The notes: generated by a model not told the origin, from the letters alone. DNA of 64,000 nucleotides from Paraferrimonas sedimenticola (GCF_002282855.1 NZ_NRIR01000006.1:124001-188000), one strand, 5' to 3'. Shown: positions 16,676-25,367, counted from the first letter of the stretch. Made by a program: numbers and translations.

Positions 16676-19006
16676 TTAGCTTTGAGAAATCACCTGAGTC
16701 GGGATGATTTGCTGCTGTTTGCGGCCTTTGTGTTGTAGCCACTTAAAGTAGCCAACAAAAGTCACCAACACCGCAATAATGTATGCGCTTGATTGGGCAG
16801 GATGGCTAGCGAAATTCACGCTTTGATAGAACAGAGTCGCCACACCGTAGGCCAGGCCAAAGGTCCAAGTACCGGCGAAGATCGCCCACTTCTTGCCAAA
16901 TTCGGCAACCAAAGCGCCCATGGCGGCTACACACGGGGTGTAAAGCAGCACGAATAGCAGGTAAGCAAAGGCGGCACTATTTGTGAAGCTTCCTTTAACT
17001 TTATCAAAGGTACTGTTATCCACCTCTAAAGCTTCAGATTGCTCTGCTCTGTTGGTGCTATCGCCGGTATCAACGCCTAAAGGGTCGCGTGGATTAATCC
17101 CCAGCAGGTTCTCAGGAATAGTGGCAAAGGCTTCCGCCATCGACTCAGACAAAGGCGCTAGCTCTTCTTCTTCGCCACCGCCGGAGTACAAGCTATTCAG
17201 CGTACCTACTACGGCTTCTTTGGCAAAAATACCAGTCACAATGCCCACGGTAGCTGGCCAGTTGTCCTGCTCAACACCCATAGGGGCAAACACTGGCGTT
17301 ACCGTCTGGCTAATGGCACTAAGCACTGACTCTTTGGAGTCTTCGTGGCCAAAGCTGCCATCGGTACCAATGGAATTCACAAAGTTAAGTCCGGTAACCA
17401 CTAGCACAATAGTGACACCTGCGCCTTTGATAAAGCTCTTGGTACGCTTACCGGTACGATTCAAAATCGCTTTGGCTTTCGGCAATTCGTAGTCTGGCAG
17501 TTCCATGACGCTGGAAGTCGATTGACCCGGCAGAACCGTGGAGCGCAGCATCAAACCAGTACCAATCGCAGCGATAATGCCAATCACGTATAGCAAGAAG
17601 ACTAGGTTTTGACCCTGCTCGGGAAAGAAGGCGGCGGCAAACAAGGCATACACAGGCAAACGCGCACCACAAGACATGAACGGCGTCATCATCCCGGTCA
17701 CAATGCGCTCGCGTTCGTTACCCAGAGTACGAGTCGCCATAATCGCAGGTACCGAACAGCCAAAGCCCACAATCATAGGTACAAAGGCTTTGCCAGGCAG
17801 GCCAATGCGACGCATCACACCGTCAATCACGAAGGCCGCGCGCGACAGGTAACCCGAGGTTTCCATAAAGGAAAGCGCTAGGAACAAGGCAACCACCACT
17901 GGAATAAAGGTCGCTACTGTTTGAATACCGGCACCAATACCACCGGCAACAATAGTGACTAGCCACTCAGGCGCACCCATGGTGCTCATTAGCGCACCAA
18001 AGTGGTCGACGAACAATGCCCCAGCGGCAATGTCGAAAAAGTCGATAAAGGCCGAGCCCACGTTAATCGCGAACATGAACATCAAGTACATGGCCAACAA
18101 GAACACAGGCACCCCGGTAATTGGGTGCAATACCACTTTGTCTAAGCGCTCAGTCAAAGTCATCGACTCGCGGGCTTTGACACCAGCGGCGCAAATGCTT
18201 TCCACTTTTTGATAGCGGGCGTGTGCCAGCTCGGTGTCAACATCAACACCTTGTTCTAGCAAGCGTGCCTTAGTTTTGGCCGCCTTGGCCTCTAGCTCGC
18301 TGCGTGGCTCAGCTCGTTCTGGCTGCGCCAGTGCGTTTAATAGCTCGCTACGCGGAAGCGCTTCGCTTGACAGTGCCGCCAACTCAGCTTCAATCTGCTG
18401 GCCATAATCGATGCGTACCGGCTTGGCGTTCGCGGAACAGTTCACCAGCTCCACAACGTGCTGCTGCACGTGCTTAATATCGGCGGCGTTTTTGGCGTTA
18501 ACCGAAATCACCTGACAACCGAGCTGAGCCTCTAAAGCACGCTCGTCGATCACCACACCTTGTGCACCGGCAACATCGATTTTGTTGATGACCACCAACA
18601 TAGGTAGGTTTAGCTCAAGCAGTTGCACTGTGAGGTACAAATGGCGCTCAAGATTAGTGGCATCGACCAAGTTAATAATGGCGTCTACCGGTTGGCGCGC
18701 TAAAAACTGTTGGGCGATGACTTCGTCTAAACTGCCCTGTTGGTCGGCTTCGGCCGGTACCAAGTCATAAATGCCTGGCAAATCGGTCAGGTGAATTGAC
18801 TGTCCGGCTAGTTGAAACTCACCGGTTTTCTTTTCGACAGTAACCCCTGACCAGTTACCCACGTGCTGATTACCACCGGTTAGAGCGTTAAACAGAGTAG
18901 ATTTACCGGCGTTTGGGTTACCCACAGTCACGCAATGAAAGTGTTTCCCAGGAGTAATGTTAATCGCAGGCGAGTGGCAACCGCACTGTTTGTGTTGCTT
19001 GCTCAT
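16676..19006 (-). CDS. feoB: Ferrous iron transport protein B
   Basis: Inner-membrane Fe(II) importer with an N-terminal G domain. The 776 residues match the family. G1 is GNPNAGKSTLFNALTG (residue 30 onward), the switch region is NWSGVTVEKKTG, G3 is LTDLPGIYDL and G4 is VINKIDVA. A helical spacer follows, then two Gate repeats (YLSRAAFVIDGVMRRIGLPGK with GFGCSVPAIMATR, and later FAKEAVVGTL) and a C-terminal helix bundle. An N-terminal Cys/His stretch (QCGCHSPAINITPGKHFH) precedes the G domain. ATG 19006 overlaps the feoA stop as ATGA. It should take up the Fe(II) released by the nearby iron-reducing locus. Confidence 0.96.
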   Translation of the reverse strand: MSKQHKQCGCHSPAINITPGKHFHCVTVGNPNAGKSTLFNALTGGNQHVGNWSGVTVEKKTGEFQLAGQSIHLTDLPGIYDLVPAEADQQGSLDEVIAQQFLARQPVDAIINLVDATNLERHLYLTVQLLELNLPMLVVINKIDVAGAQGVVIDERALEAQLGCQVISVNAKNAADIKHVQQHVVELVNCSANAKPVRIDYGQQIEAELAALSSEALPRSELLNALAQPERAEPRSELEAKAAKTKARLLEQGVDVDTELAHARYQKVESICAAGVKARESMTLTERLDKVVLHPITGVPVFLLAMYLMFMFAINVGSAFIDFFDIAAGALFVDHFGALMSTMGAPEWLVTIVAGGIGAGIQTVATFIPVVVALFLALSFMETSGYLSRAAFVIDGVMRRIGLPGKAFVPMIVGFGCSVPAIMATRTLGNERERIVTGMMTPFMSCGARLPVYALFAAAFFPEQGQNLVFLLYVIGIIAAIGTGLMLRSTVLPGQSTSSVMELPDYELPKAKAILNRTGKRTKSFIKGAGVTIVLVVTGLNFVNSIGTDGSFGHEDSKESVLSAISQTVTPVFAPMGVEQDNWPATVGIVTGIFAKEAVVGTLNSLYSGGGEEEELAPLSESMAEAFATIPENLLGINPRDPLGVDTGDSTNRAEQSEALEVDNSTFDKVKGSFTNSAAFAYLLFVLLYTPCVAAMGALVAEFGKKWAIFAGTWTFGLAYGVATLFYQSVNFASHPAQSSAYIIAVLVTFVGYFKWLQHKGRKQQQIIPTQVISQS

Positions 19007-19239
19007 TGGCTTACCTCAACTTGAATTTTCTCAGCCAAGTCCTTGCGCAAACACAACTGACTTCCTCGAATTTTGACTTGTAAATTGCTCCCCAACGGCG
19101 CATTGCGCACAAACTCAACACTGCTATTAGGGGTTAATCCCATCGACAGTAGCTTGCGTTTAATAGGTTGAGGTAAGTCTTGGGCGTTGATTTGGCGAAT
19201 GGTCGCCACTTGCCCCGGACTCAGGTCAGATAAAATCAT
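19003..19239 (-). CDS. feoA: Ferrous iron transport protein A
   Basis: A 78-residue cytoplasmic SH3-like protein needed for FeoB activity. The FeoA pattern is clear: LSPGQVATIRQI, LLSMGLTPNSSVEFVRNAPLG and QLCLRKDLAEKIQV. The start at ATG 19239 is chosen because CAGGAG lies 6-11 bp upstream and the family begins just before the SPGQ motif; the longer open frame from 19293 has no FeoA similarity. Its stop overlaps the feoB start by 4 bp. A Fur-like operator is about 100 bp upstream. Confidence 0.93.
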   Translation of the reverse strand: MILSDLSPGQVATIRQINAQDLPQPIKRKLLSMGLTPNSSVEFVRNAPLGSNLQVKIRGSQLCLRKDLAEKIQVEVSQ

Positions 19240-19559
19240 TGGTACTCCTGGATACGAACCAGTAAACAGCTTAATTGGCGACAGTCTACCCAAGGCACTT
19301 ACGGAAAAACTTAATCGAGATCATATTTACGAACTTTAATGCGAATGGTTTTCAATACTAAATCCGTAAATGTGAGTTGCTGCGAACAAAATTACGGTAT
19401 TTTGCATAATTTTTATGCAGGGATGAAAAAGCTTGTTTATAGTTAAATGAGGCTGCGTGAAGTTCGTCGTTCGAGCCCAGATAGACACCAACAAATAAGA
19501 CAAATTAAAAGAACAAACAGTAATTTACTGTGAACTGCGCAAAGCCTTCGGGAGTGATA
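19240..19559. other. Divergent intergenic region between feoA and the 191-residue exported protein
   Basis: About 320 bp, AT-rich. It holds the candidate Fur box (19338-19356), and a seven-codon frame starting at 19423 (MKKLVYS, then stop) directly after GGG. The latter carries the sequence ATTTTTATGCAGGGA that recurs in front of undA. I saw no hairpin terminator and no RNA gene. Confidence 0.5.
19338..19356. promoter_or_regulatory. Candidate Fur box of feoAB
   Basis: AATGCGAATGGTTTTCAAT matches 14 of 19 positions of the Fur consensus AATGATAATGATTATCATT written as this 19-mer. It lies 98 bp upstream of the feoA start and about 200 bp upstream of the divergent exported-protein gene. FeoAB is Fur-controlled in many gammaproteobacteria. 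Confidence 0.5.
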
Positions 19560-20135
19560 ATGACGAACTTAATAAAAAAGATCAGAGTTAGCTTCATTTT
19601 ATACGCATGCAGCGGCCTGCTAGGCACGGCTGCGCTCGCTTCCGACGAAACCACTCTCAGCGCTCCCCTCGCACACACTCTCAGCGCTCCCCTCGCACAA
19701 ATGCAATCGGATTCTATCGGTTGGGGCGTGGATTGGCGCTTGCAGCCCAAACAAGTGGTCGTCAACCACAATCAGTGGCGACAAGAGCTGGGGCTGCACT
19801 CTCAGACAGATTACGGCACCAGTCCCTGGAACGACAAACAACAGGCTCAGCTTGGGTTTGGTTTTACCTCGCTGTCCAATCACCAAGTTCAAGTGGGCGC
19901 CGGTTTAAATCCTGGCGAGCAAAGCCGTGCCCAATTGGACTTAAATGCTCCTGCTTTGAGCTTCTACGTTAAATACGCCTATGAGCAACAGCTACAAGTT
20001 CGCTTCGATTGGCACACCCAAGCCCCGCTGCATAACCATTCAGCAAATATGGGTAATCATGCCGGCGTGCAAGACGCCATTTCTAACGTTCGCCCCTCCC
20101 CTTTCTTCGGCTTGAGCGTGAGTTATTCCATGTAA
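19560..20135 (+). CDS. Exported protein of unknown function, possible small outer-membrane barrel
   Basis: I do not recognise a family. The 191-residue product starts at ATG 19560 after GGGAG and has a signal peptide (KKIRVSFILYACSGLLGTAALA, cleavage near residue 28). Right after cleavage two copies of an 8-residue unit (LSAPLAHT, LSAPLAQM) come from a 24-bp direct repeat. The rest alternates polar and hydrophobic residues (GWGVDWRLQP, AQLGFGFTSL, HQVQVGAGL, ALSFYVKYAYE, QVRFDWHTQ, GLSVSYSM), suggesting beta strands of a small barrel. No cysteines, so no heme. It lies between feoAB and undA, reading toward undA, and ends in its own terminator. A role with the electron conduit is only suggested by position. 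Confidence 0.7.
   Translation: MTNLIKKIRVSFILYACSGLLGTAALASDETTLSAPLAHTLSAPLAQMQSDSIGWGVDWRLQPKQVVVNHNQWRQELGLHSQTDYGTSPWNDKQQAQLGFGFTSLSNHQVQVGAGLNPGEQSRAQLDLNAPALSFYVKYAYEQQLQVRFDWHTQAPLHNHSANMGNHAGVQDAISNVRPSPFFGLSVSYSM
19654..19701. repeat. In-frame 24-bp direct repeat, two copies
   Basis: The unit beginning ACTCTCAGCGCTCCC occurs twice in tandem, with one mismatch at the end, encoding LSAPLAHT and LSAPLAQM. It is a recent in-frame duplication at the start of the mature protein. Confidence 0.8.
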
Positions 20136-20569
20136 ACAAAAACGTTCGTTTTTCGATGCTGCATCAAGATCACAATCTGTTAAATCCAATCCACTGAAAA
20201 GAGGCACACCGCCTCTTTTTAGTAGATCCAGCTCACACTTTTCAAAACTGGCAATTTCAGGAAGTATAGATCAAACCTATAGATTTCAATGCTTTGAACA
20301 ATACCTCCTAAGTTGCAAAATCCCTGTATTTTTCCCCTGCTTATGTGGCCATTTTGTAACGTCGCAGTTAAGCGAGCATCTGGCTAAACCCTTGAAGAAC
20401 TACTCCTTTCGAAATAGTTGGAGTGGGATCACAAAAGCCACCGGTTTGCTGAACTCTAAATTAGCAACTCGCTAAACTAGTCGCCGGATTAAATTCCGAG
20501 TTGGCCTAAGCCCTTGATTGTACGAGTGCTTGGCAACACACAGAAATAGATTTTTATGCAGGGAATCTT
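20136..20569. other. Upstream region of undA
   Basis: A 434-bp gap. A terminator for the preceding gene is at 20197-20220. After it, an AT-rich leader of about 350 bp holds a weak CRP-like sequence (TTGGAGTGGGATCACA at 20418-20433, one good half site TCACA) and the 15-mer ATTTTTATGCAGGGA (20550-20564), which ends in the undA ribosome binding site. The length suggests a complex promoter region. I saw no convincing coding frame or RNA gene. Confidence 0.45.
20197..20220 (+). terminator. Intrinsic terminator after the 191-residue protein gene
   Basis: Stem AAAAGAGGC with GCCTCTTTT around ACACC, ending in a T-run; 60 bp after the stop codon. Confidence 0.8.
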
Positions 20570-23032
20570 ATGAACCTTCAATTTAACCTCAGCTTAGCGA
20601 CCAAAGCGATTTTGGGCGCTGGCGTATTGTCAATGGCACTCACGGGCTGTGCTCGCGATGGCAAAGATGGTGATCAAGGTAAGCCAGGCGAGCCTGGCGG
20701 GCCGGGACCAGTCACCGTTGATATCCGCGAAGCCAGCGCGCTACAGGCGACCATCATTCAAACCGAGATTGTCGACGGGCGTGTTAGCGTTGAGTTCGAC
20801 TTGGTCGACGGTAACGGCGTTGCCGTATCAGGCCTGAACGAGCTCGACAGCATTCACACTCTGGGCTTTGGTATTGCCAAACTCAGTGAATTGCAAACCC
20901 GTACTCGCCCACTACCGGGCCACCCAACCGGCCAAGATGACGCAAGCACCTACGCCAAAGGGTTTAAAACTCAACAGTGGACCAGCTATATCAACCGCAT
21001 GGTTGACCCAGTGACGCCACCAAACACCGATGGTTTCCCGGAAAACTGGGACCGTCACCAAGGACCACAAATCCAAGCCAGCATCGACTCTAGCTGCCAG
21101 CTAGACTGTGTCGAATTGGTGGACGATGGCATTTATCGCTACACCTTCTCCAAAGCGCTCAACGAGTACGACGCCATTGAAGGCATCAATACCGATTACC
21201 AACCCGAGCTAGTACACCGTGTCACTATGGAGCTCAACGTTGAATCGGGTGCGCCAGCGGTAAAGCTTATCAACACCTTCTACGACTTCATTCCTGAAAC
21301 TGGCCAAGCCGCACCTGCGGACGAAACCCGTAATCTGGTGTCTCTGGAAGAATCTTGTATTCGTTGTCACTCCAATGATTACGATCACGCTTGGGCCCCA
21401 AAGTTGGTGTTCCACGGCGGGCGTCGGACCAATATCGAGAACTGCGTAGTTTGTCATACCAGCTATTCTGGCGACCCTGAAACCGGTGAAACCGTAGATT
21501 TTGGGGCAATGCTGCACAGGATCCACAAGTCTAAGTCCTTTATCGTTGGTTACGGTGGTCGTGGACACGACTACAGCAAGGTTACATTCCCAGCTGAGTA
21601 CAATGCCTGTCAGGCTTGTCACATCCAAGGCGAAGATGCACCAGCGCAAGCCAACTACTTCAACTTCCACCGCCAAGAAGCCTGTTTGAGCTGTCACGAG
21701 CCAAGCACGGATGAAGGTATGGCCGGTTGGGATGGCACCGCTAAGGGCTTATTCCACGACCCTGAGCGTTTTCCGAATGCTTGGGAGCAAGGCTGTAGCT
21801 CGTGTCACGCCGACGACAACCAGTCGTTGGGTGCCACTCAGTTCCACATGGCAACTCAGTCAGCTCGCGCTCAAGCCAGCGATTTGTTCGCCATTGAAAC
21901 TCGTAACGCCAGCTTTGAGCGCTTATCAGAAACCGAAGGCACACTGACCTTCGAAGTGAAGGTAAGCAACCCAAGCGATGGCTCTAGCTACAACACTCCT
22001 GTTCACGAAATCGCACAGATCAGTAAGTTGCCAGTTCGCGCTATGGGTAATGCCAACTACGACTACAACTTTGACGTGCCCCCAGGCGACGAGAGCAATG
22101 CGCGTTCCTACACCGCTCGCTACAACTCATACGTGGGCGATTTGGTGGCTGAACTGAAGAAAACCGAGTCGCCACGCGTCACGGTTTCCCAAGGCGATGA
22201 CGGTTTCTTCGTTTATCAAGTAGCTAACGTTGCAATGCAAAAAGCCGAGCAAGGTAACCTGACCGCACACCTAGAAATCTGCGCTGAAAAAGGTGGCACT
22301 GCTGTCGATTGCAACGCCGGTGAAGACGTAAAACTGGTGACCGCAAAAGTACTGACCAGTGCCATTACTTTCGCCACTGAAACCGCGGACACCGAAGTGC
22401 GCCGTATGGTGGTAGATAATGCCAAGTGTCAAAGCTGTCACGAAGGTCAGATGAACACCTCAAAAGACCGTGGGATTCACACTGACACTGGTAAGGACGA
22501 AAGCTCAAGCTGTATCGCTTGTCACGACCGCTCTATGTTGTCGGGCAACTTCGAAGATGGTAGCTGTGCTAGCTGTCACAACAACAGCATCAACAACTAC
22601 CACTCAAGCTTTGTTCGCCCACTAAATAACTCATTGGATTACAAAGTGTTAGCTCACAGCCTGCACGCTAGTAAGCGCACTCATACCAATGACGATGGCG
22701 AGCAAGAGAGTTCAGCGATCACCTACCCTGAGCACTATGCCAATTGCGGCAGTTGCCACAACCCAGGCCAGTTAACTCTGACCGAAGTAGCTATGCAAAA
22801 AGCCGTGGTTGCTAGTCAGGACGGTGAAGTCATCAATGTCTCACCAACCACAGCTACTTGTGCAGCCTGTCACGAAGGCCATGGTGGTGATTCCTTCAAA
22901 TCCCACGCTATTGGCAATGGTGGTGTATGGGGACCTGAGCCTTACGTTCCAGGTACTGAGTCTTGTGCTGCGTGTCACGCAGAAGGCAAGTCTCACGGCG
23001 TCGATATAGTGCACCCAGTGCGTTACAAGTAA
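20570..23032 (+). CDS. undA: Outer-membrane 11-heme cytochrome lipoprotein, UndA-like (OmcA/MtrC family)
   Basis: A surface-exposed terminal reductase for extracellular acceptors. The 820-residue protein has a signal peptide with lipobox LTGC (Cys near residue 27), then a collagen-like GxxG stretch (GKDGDQGKPGEPGGPGP). Eleven CxxCH motifs fall in two groups: five at about 262-415 (CIRCH, CVVCH, CQACH, CLSCH, CSSCH) and six at about 620-800 (CQSCH, CIACH, CASCH, CGSCH, CAACH, CAACH), separated by a beta-rich domain with a Cys pair (CAEKGGTAVDC). Two pentaheme domains with one extra heme in the second is the UndA plan; OmcA and MtrC have ten. A Cys pair CQLDC lies in domain I. GGGAATCTT precedes the ATG. 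It ends in its own terminator before mtrC. The 11-heme count is seen; the UndA name is inference from it. Confidence 0.85.
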   Translation: MNLQFNLSLATKAILGAGVLSMALTGCARDGKDGDQGKPGEPGGPGPVTVDIREASALQATIIQTEIVDGRVSVEFDLVDGNGVAVSGLNELDSIHTLGFGIAKLSELQTRTRPLPGHPTGQDDASTYAKGFKTQQWTSYINRMVDPVTPPNTDGFPENWDRHQGPQIQASIDSSCQLDCVELVDDGIYRYTFSKALNEYDAIEGINTDYQPELVHRVTMELNVESGAPAVKLINTFYDFIPETGQAAPADETRNLVSLEESCIRCHSNDYDHAWAPKLVFHGGRRTNIENCVVCHTSYSGDPETGETVDFGAMLHRIHKSKSFIVGYGGRGHDYSKVTFPAEYNACQACHIQGEDAPAQANYFNFHRQEACLSCHEPSTDEGMAGWDGTAKGLFHDPERFPNAWEQGCSSCHADDNQSLGATQFHMATQSARAQASDLFAIETRNASFERLSETEGTLTFEVKVSNPSDGSSYNTPVHEIAQISKLPVRAMGNANYDYNFDVPPGDESNARSYTARYNSYVGDLVAELKKTESPRVTVSQGDDGFFVYQVANVAMQKAEQGNLTAHLEICAEKGGTAVDCNAGEDVKLVTAKVLTSAITFATETADTEVRRMVVDNAKCQSCHEGQMNTSKDRGIHTDTGKDESSSCIACHDRSMLSGNFEDGSCASCHNNSINNYHSSFVRPLNNSLDYKVLAHSLHASKRTHTNDDGEQESSAITYPEHYANCGSCHNPGQLTLTEVAMQKAVVASQDGEVINVSPTTATCAACHEGHGGDSFKSHAIGNGGVWGPEPYVPGTESCAACHAEGKSHGVDIVHPVRYK

Positions 23033-23042
23033 GCCGTTAACA

Positions 23043-23078
23043 AACGATGGAGCCAGCCGGCTCCATCGTTACATTTTT
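23043..23078 (+). terminator. Intrinsic terminator between undA and mtrC
   Basis: A perfect 12-bp stem (AACGATGGAGCC with GGCTCCATCGTT, loop AGCC) followed by ACATTTTTGTTT, 10 bp after the undA stop. It implies that mtrCAB has its own promoter. Confidence 0.85.
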
Positions 23079-23118
23079 GTTTAATTTTGACCTGTAAAAA
23101 CGGGATCTAGCGAACGCT

Positions 23119-23132
23119 TTGATACACATCTG
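23119..23132. promoter_or_regulatory. Weak FNR-like site upstream of mtrC
   Basis: TTGATACACATCTG matches the FNR consensus TTGAT-N4-ATCAA in 8 of 10 defined positions. It lies about 170 bp before mtrC, in the 200-bp stretch that must hold the mtrCAB promoter. In Shewanella this locus is under CRP control, so CRP is an alternative binder. Confidence 0.3.
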
Positions 23133-23299
23133 CAAACAAAGTGGGGGTCTGTTCACAGTTCCCATCTACAGCTGCTGCAGGGGTATATCGATTTAGGTAC
23201 GCTTGAACCATAACAAAAACCCGTCTGACTGAGCCTCCAAGTCAGCGACAAGCGAACCAATAAGCGTTCGAAAAAGGGTCAAAATTGCAGGGAGTTATA

Positions 23300-25309
23300 A
23301 TGGAAATTCACAAATCAAATCTGAAAAAGCTGCTCATTGCCAGCATGGTTTCAGCCGCGTTAGCCGGTTGTGCCCAAGACGGTAAAGACGGTCAACCGGG
23401 CGAACCTGGTGAACCTGGTCGTCCAGGCGGAACCCCAGCCACTTCTATCGAAGTGCTGAACTTGGAAGTTGACGCGGTAACCTACGAGGGTAACCAACCA
23501 ACCATTCAAGTTTACGCCTCTAACGAAGAAGGCCAGCCAGTCGTCGGTATCACAGGTATGGGCATGGTTGTCGCTCAACTAACTCCACAGGGAGACAAAA
23601 ATCCTGGTGATAGTGCTGAGTGGAGCCGCACCGCACGCGTGAGCGGAGCTGATAACTACGTCGACCAAAAGAACGGTTACTACACCTTCACCCCTGCCAT
23701 TGACGGCTTTGACGCTGCTTTGACCCAGCGCTACAACGTATACGCTGGCGGCAAAGGCAAAGTACTTGAAGACGGTGTAACCGAAGTACCGCGCCGCGAA
23801 ATCGTCGCTGATTTTAACGGCCAAGGCGGTATTGCTCACTACACCAAAGACATCGTTTCTCACGAAGCCTGTACTCAGTGTCACGATGAGAGCGAGCCGC
23901 TGACCCGTCGTCATTCTAGCTACTATACCAACGAGACTTGTGCCACCTGCCACAACGGCAGCTTCCGCACTGAGACCCAGTGGAAACACCTGGTTCACAA
24001 TATCCACAACAGCACCAAGTCATTCACCGACAAAAACGGTGATGAATACACTGGTGAGAAAGCTGAGCACTTGCTACAAAACAACTGTTCTAGCTGTCAC
24101 GTGGAAAGCGAAGAGCTTACTGAGTGGGGCAACTGGACTCGCGTTCCTACCATGGAAACCTGTTCAAGCTGTCACAACGTTGACTTCCAAGCGGGCCAAG
24201 GCCACAGCCAACAGCTAGACAACTCTAACTGTATCGCCTGTCACAACGCCGAGTGGACCGAAGAATTGCACTTGCGCAAGTCTACCGACACAGCTGCCGT
24301 GATTGACCAAGTAGGCATGTCACTGACCCTTGAGTACGTTGCAGCCGCTGAAGGCCAAACCACTGGTTCTGCCAACCTAATCGTTGGTCTGAACGACGGT
24401 AACGGCAACGACATCGATGCTTCGAGCATGCTGAGCAAGATCAAGCGCATCGAAACCCTGACTAACGTAGGCCCTAACTTCCCAGTGATGGGCTACAGCG
24501 CCAACGAAGCCAATGGCATTCAAGGTAAGAAAGCTATCGACTTGGTGAAAGACGGCCAGCTTCAAGGTGATGCTGCCATCGAGAACGGCAAGTTTGTGGT
24601 TAACACAGGTAGCCTGCCATTCGCAGAAGGCGACGCTGACACTGCCTTTACCTTCGCCGGCTTGGCTGTGTGTTCTGACGCAGACCAAATCGTTGAGTGT
24701 AATGAAGACGGTTCTTCTGAGTACACAGGTACTAAAGCCTCTCTGGCTCACGTAACCGCTTCTGGTGATGCGCCATCACTGCGTCACATTGACTCGGTTA
24801 ACTTCGCTTCTTGCCAAAGCTGTCACGGTGAAGATTGGCAGATTCACAAGGGCTACCACGCTGGTTTCGTCATGAACACCGAGCAAATGGGCCGCGAAGT
24901 AGACGGTGAGCTGCGTGTTGGTACTGACGCTTGTGTGACCTGTCATACGCCAGAAGGCACTTACTCGCCGACTAAGAATGGTGCTTGGGAAATGAAGATC
25001 CACACCACTCACAGCGGTCAGCAAGTGGTTAGTGACTGTGCTCAGTGTCACGACAGCTTTAACCTAGAAGCGTTTGCTAACAAAGGTGCTATCCGCACTT
25101 ACGAAAGCGACGACGCCCAAGGTTACACCACGCCTCGTACTGCTACCTGTCTCTCTTGCCACAGCTCTGACTCTATCGGCCACGGCCTAGAGAACATGGG
25201 TGCTGTCGTCAATGATGACTTCACTAAGGCCAACCAGGCTGCGCAGTCTGAAACTTGTTTCTTCTGCCACGATGTCACGGTTGACGATCACCGCGCCATC
25301 AAGATGTAA
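23300..25309 (+). CDS. mtrC: Outer-membrane decaheme cytochrome lipoprotein MtrC
   Basis: Surface cytochrome that takes electrons from the MtrAB conduit and passes them to Fe(III), Mn(IV), flavins or other acceptors. The 669 residues are nearly equal to S. oneidensis MtrC (671). The lipobox is LAGC (Cys near residue 24) followed by GKDGQPGEPGEPGRPGG. Ten CxxCH motifs form two pentaheme sets: CTQCH, CATCH, CSSCH, CSSCH, CIACH (about 191-315) and CQSCH, CVTCH, CAQCH, CLSCH, CFFCH (about 510-653). Between them the domain III disulphide pair CX8C is present (CSDADQIVEC). The start is ATG 23300 after GGGAG; an upstream in-frame TTG at 23285 would only add five residues. mtrA follows after 58 bp holding a strong hairpin. 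Confidence 0.92.
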   Translation: MEIHKSNLKKLLIASMVSAALAGCAQDGKDGQPGEPGEPGRPGGTPATSIEVLNLEVDAVTYEGNQPTIQVYASNEEGQPVVGITGMGMVVAQLTPQGDKNPGDSAEWSRTARVSGADNYVDQKNGYYTFTPAIDGFDAALTQRYNVYAGGKGKVLEDGVTEVPRREIVADFNGQGGIAHYTKDIVSHEACTQCHDESEPLTRRHSSYYTNETCATCHNGSFRTETQWKHLVHNIHNSTKSFTDKNGDEYTGEKAEHLLQNNCSSCHVESEELTEWGNWTRVPTMETCSSCHNVDFQAGQGHSQQLDNSNCIACHNAEWTEELHLRKSTDTAAVIDQVGMSLTLEYVAAAEGQTTGSANLIVGLNDGNGNDIDASSMLSKIKRIETLTNVGPNFPVMGYSANEANGIQGKKAIDLVKDGQLQGDAAIENGKFVVNTGSLPFAEGDADTAFTFAGLAVCSDADQIVECNEDGSSEYTGTKASLAHVTASGDAPSLRHIDSVNFASCQSCHGEDWQIHKGYHAGFVMNTEQMGREVDGELRVGTDACVTCHTPEGTYSPTKNGAWEMKIHTTHSGQQVVSDCAQCHDSFNLEAFANKGAIRTYESDDAQGYTTPRTATCLSCHSSDSIGHGLENMGAVVNDDFTKANQAAQSETCFFCHDVTVDDHRAIKM

Positions 25310-25315
25310 GGGACT

Positions 25316-25342
25316 TTCGAGGGAGGCTTGCCCTCCCTCGAA
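25316..25342 (+). promoter_or_regulatory. Intercistronic hairpin between mtrC and mtrA
   Basis: An 11-bp perfect stem (TTCGAGGGAGG with CCTCCCTCGAA, loop CTTGC) begins 6 bp after the mtrC stop. No T-run follows, so it is more likely an mRNA-stabilising or partial-attenuation element than a full terminator. The mtrA start is 25 bp further on. Confidence 0.6.
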
Positions 25343-25367
25343 TTCACGTGGATAAGAGAAGCCTACG

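Noticed and set aside
20418-20433. A CRP-like site upstream of undA
   Set aside because: Only one half site (TCACA) is good; the other keeps 3 of 5 bases. Mentioned in the region note but not listed as a feature.
21209-21697. A 162-codon open frame antisense to undA, and similar long antisense frames inside mtrC, asnB, glnS and pta
   Set aside because: They lie entirely inside well-supported genes, lack ribosome binding sites and have no recognisable domains; typical antisense shadows.
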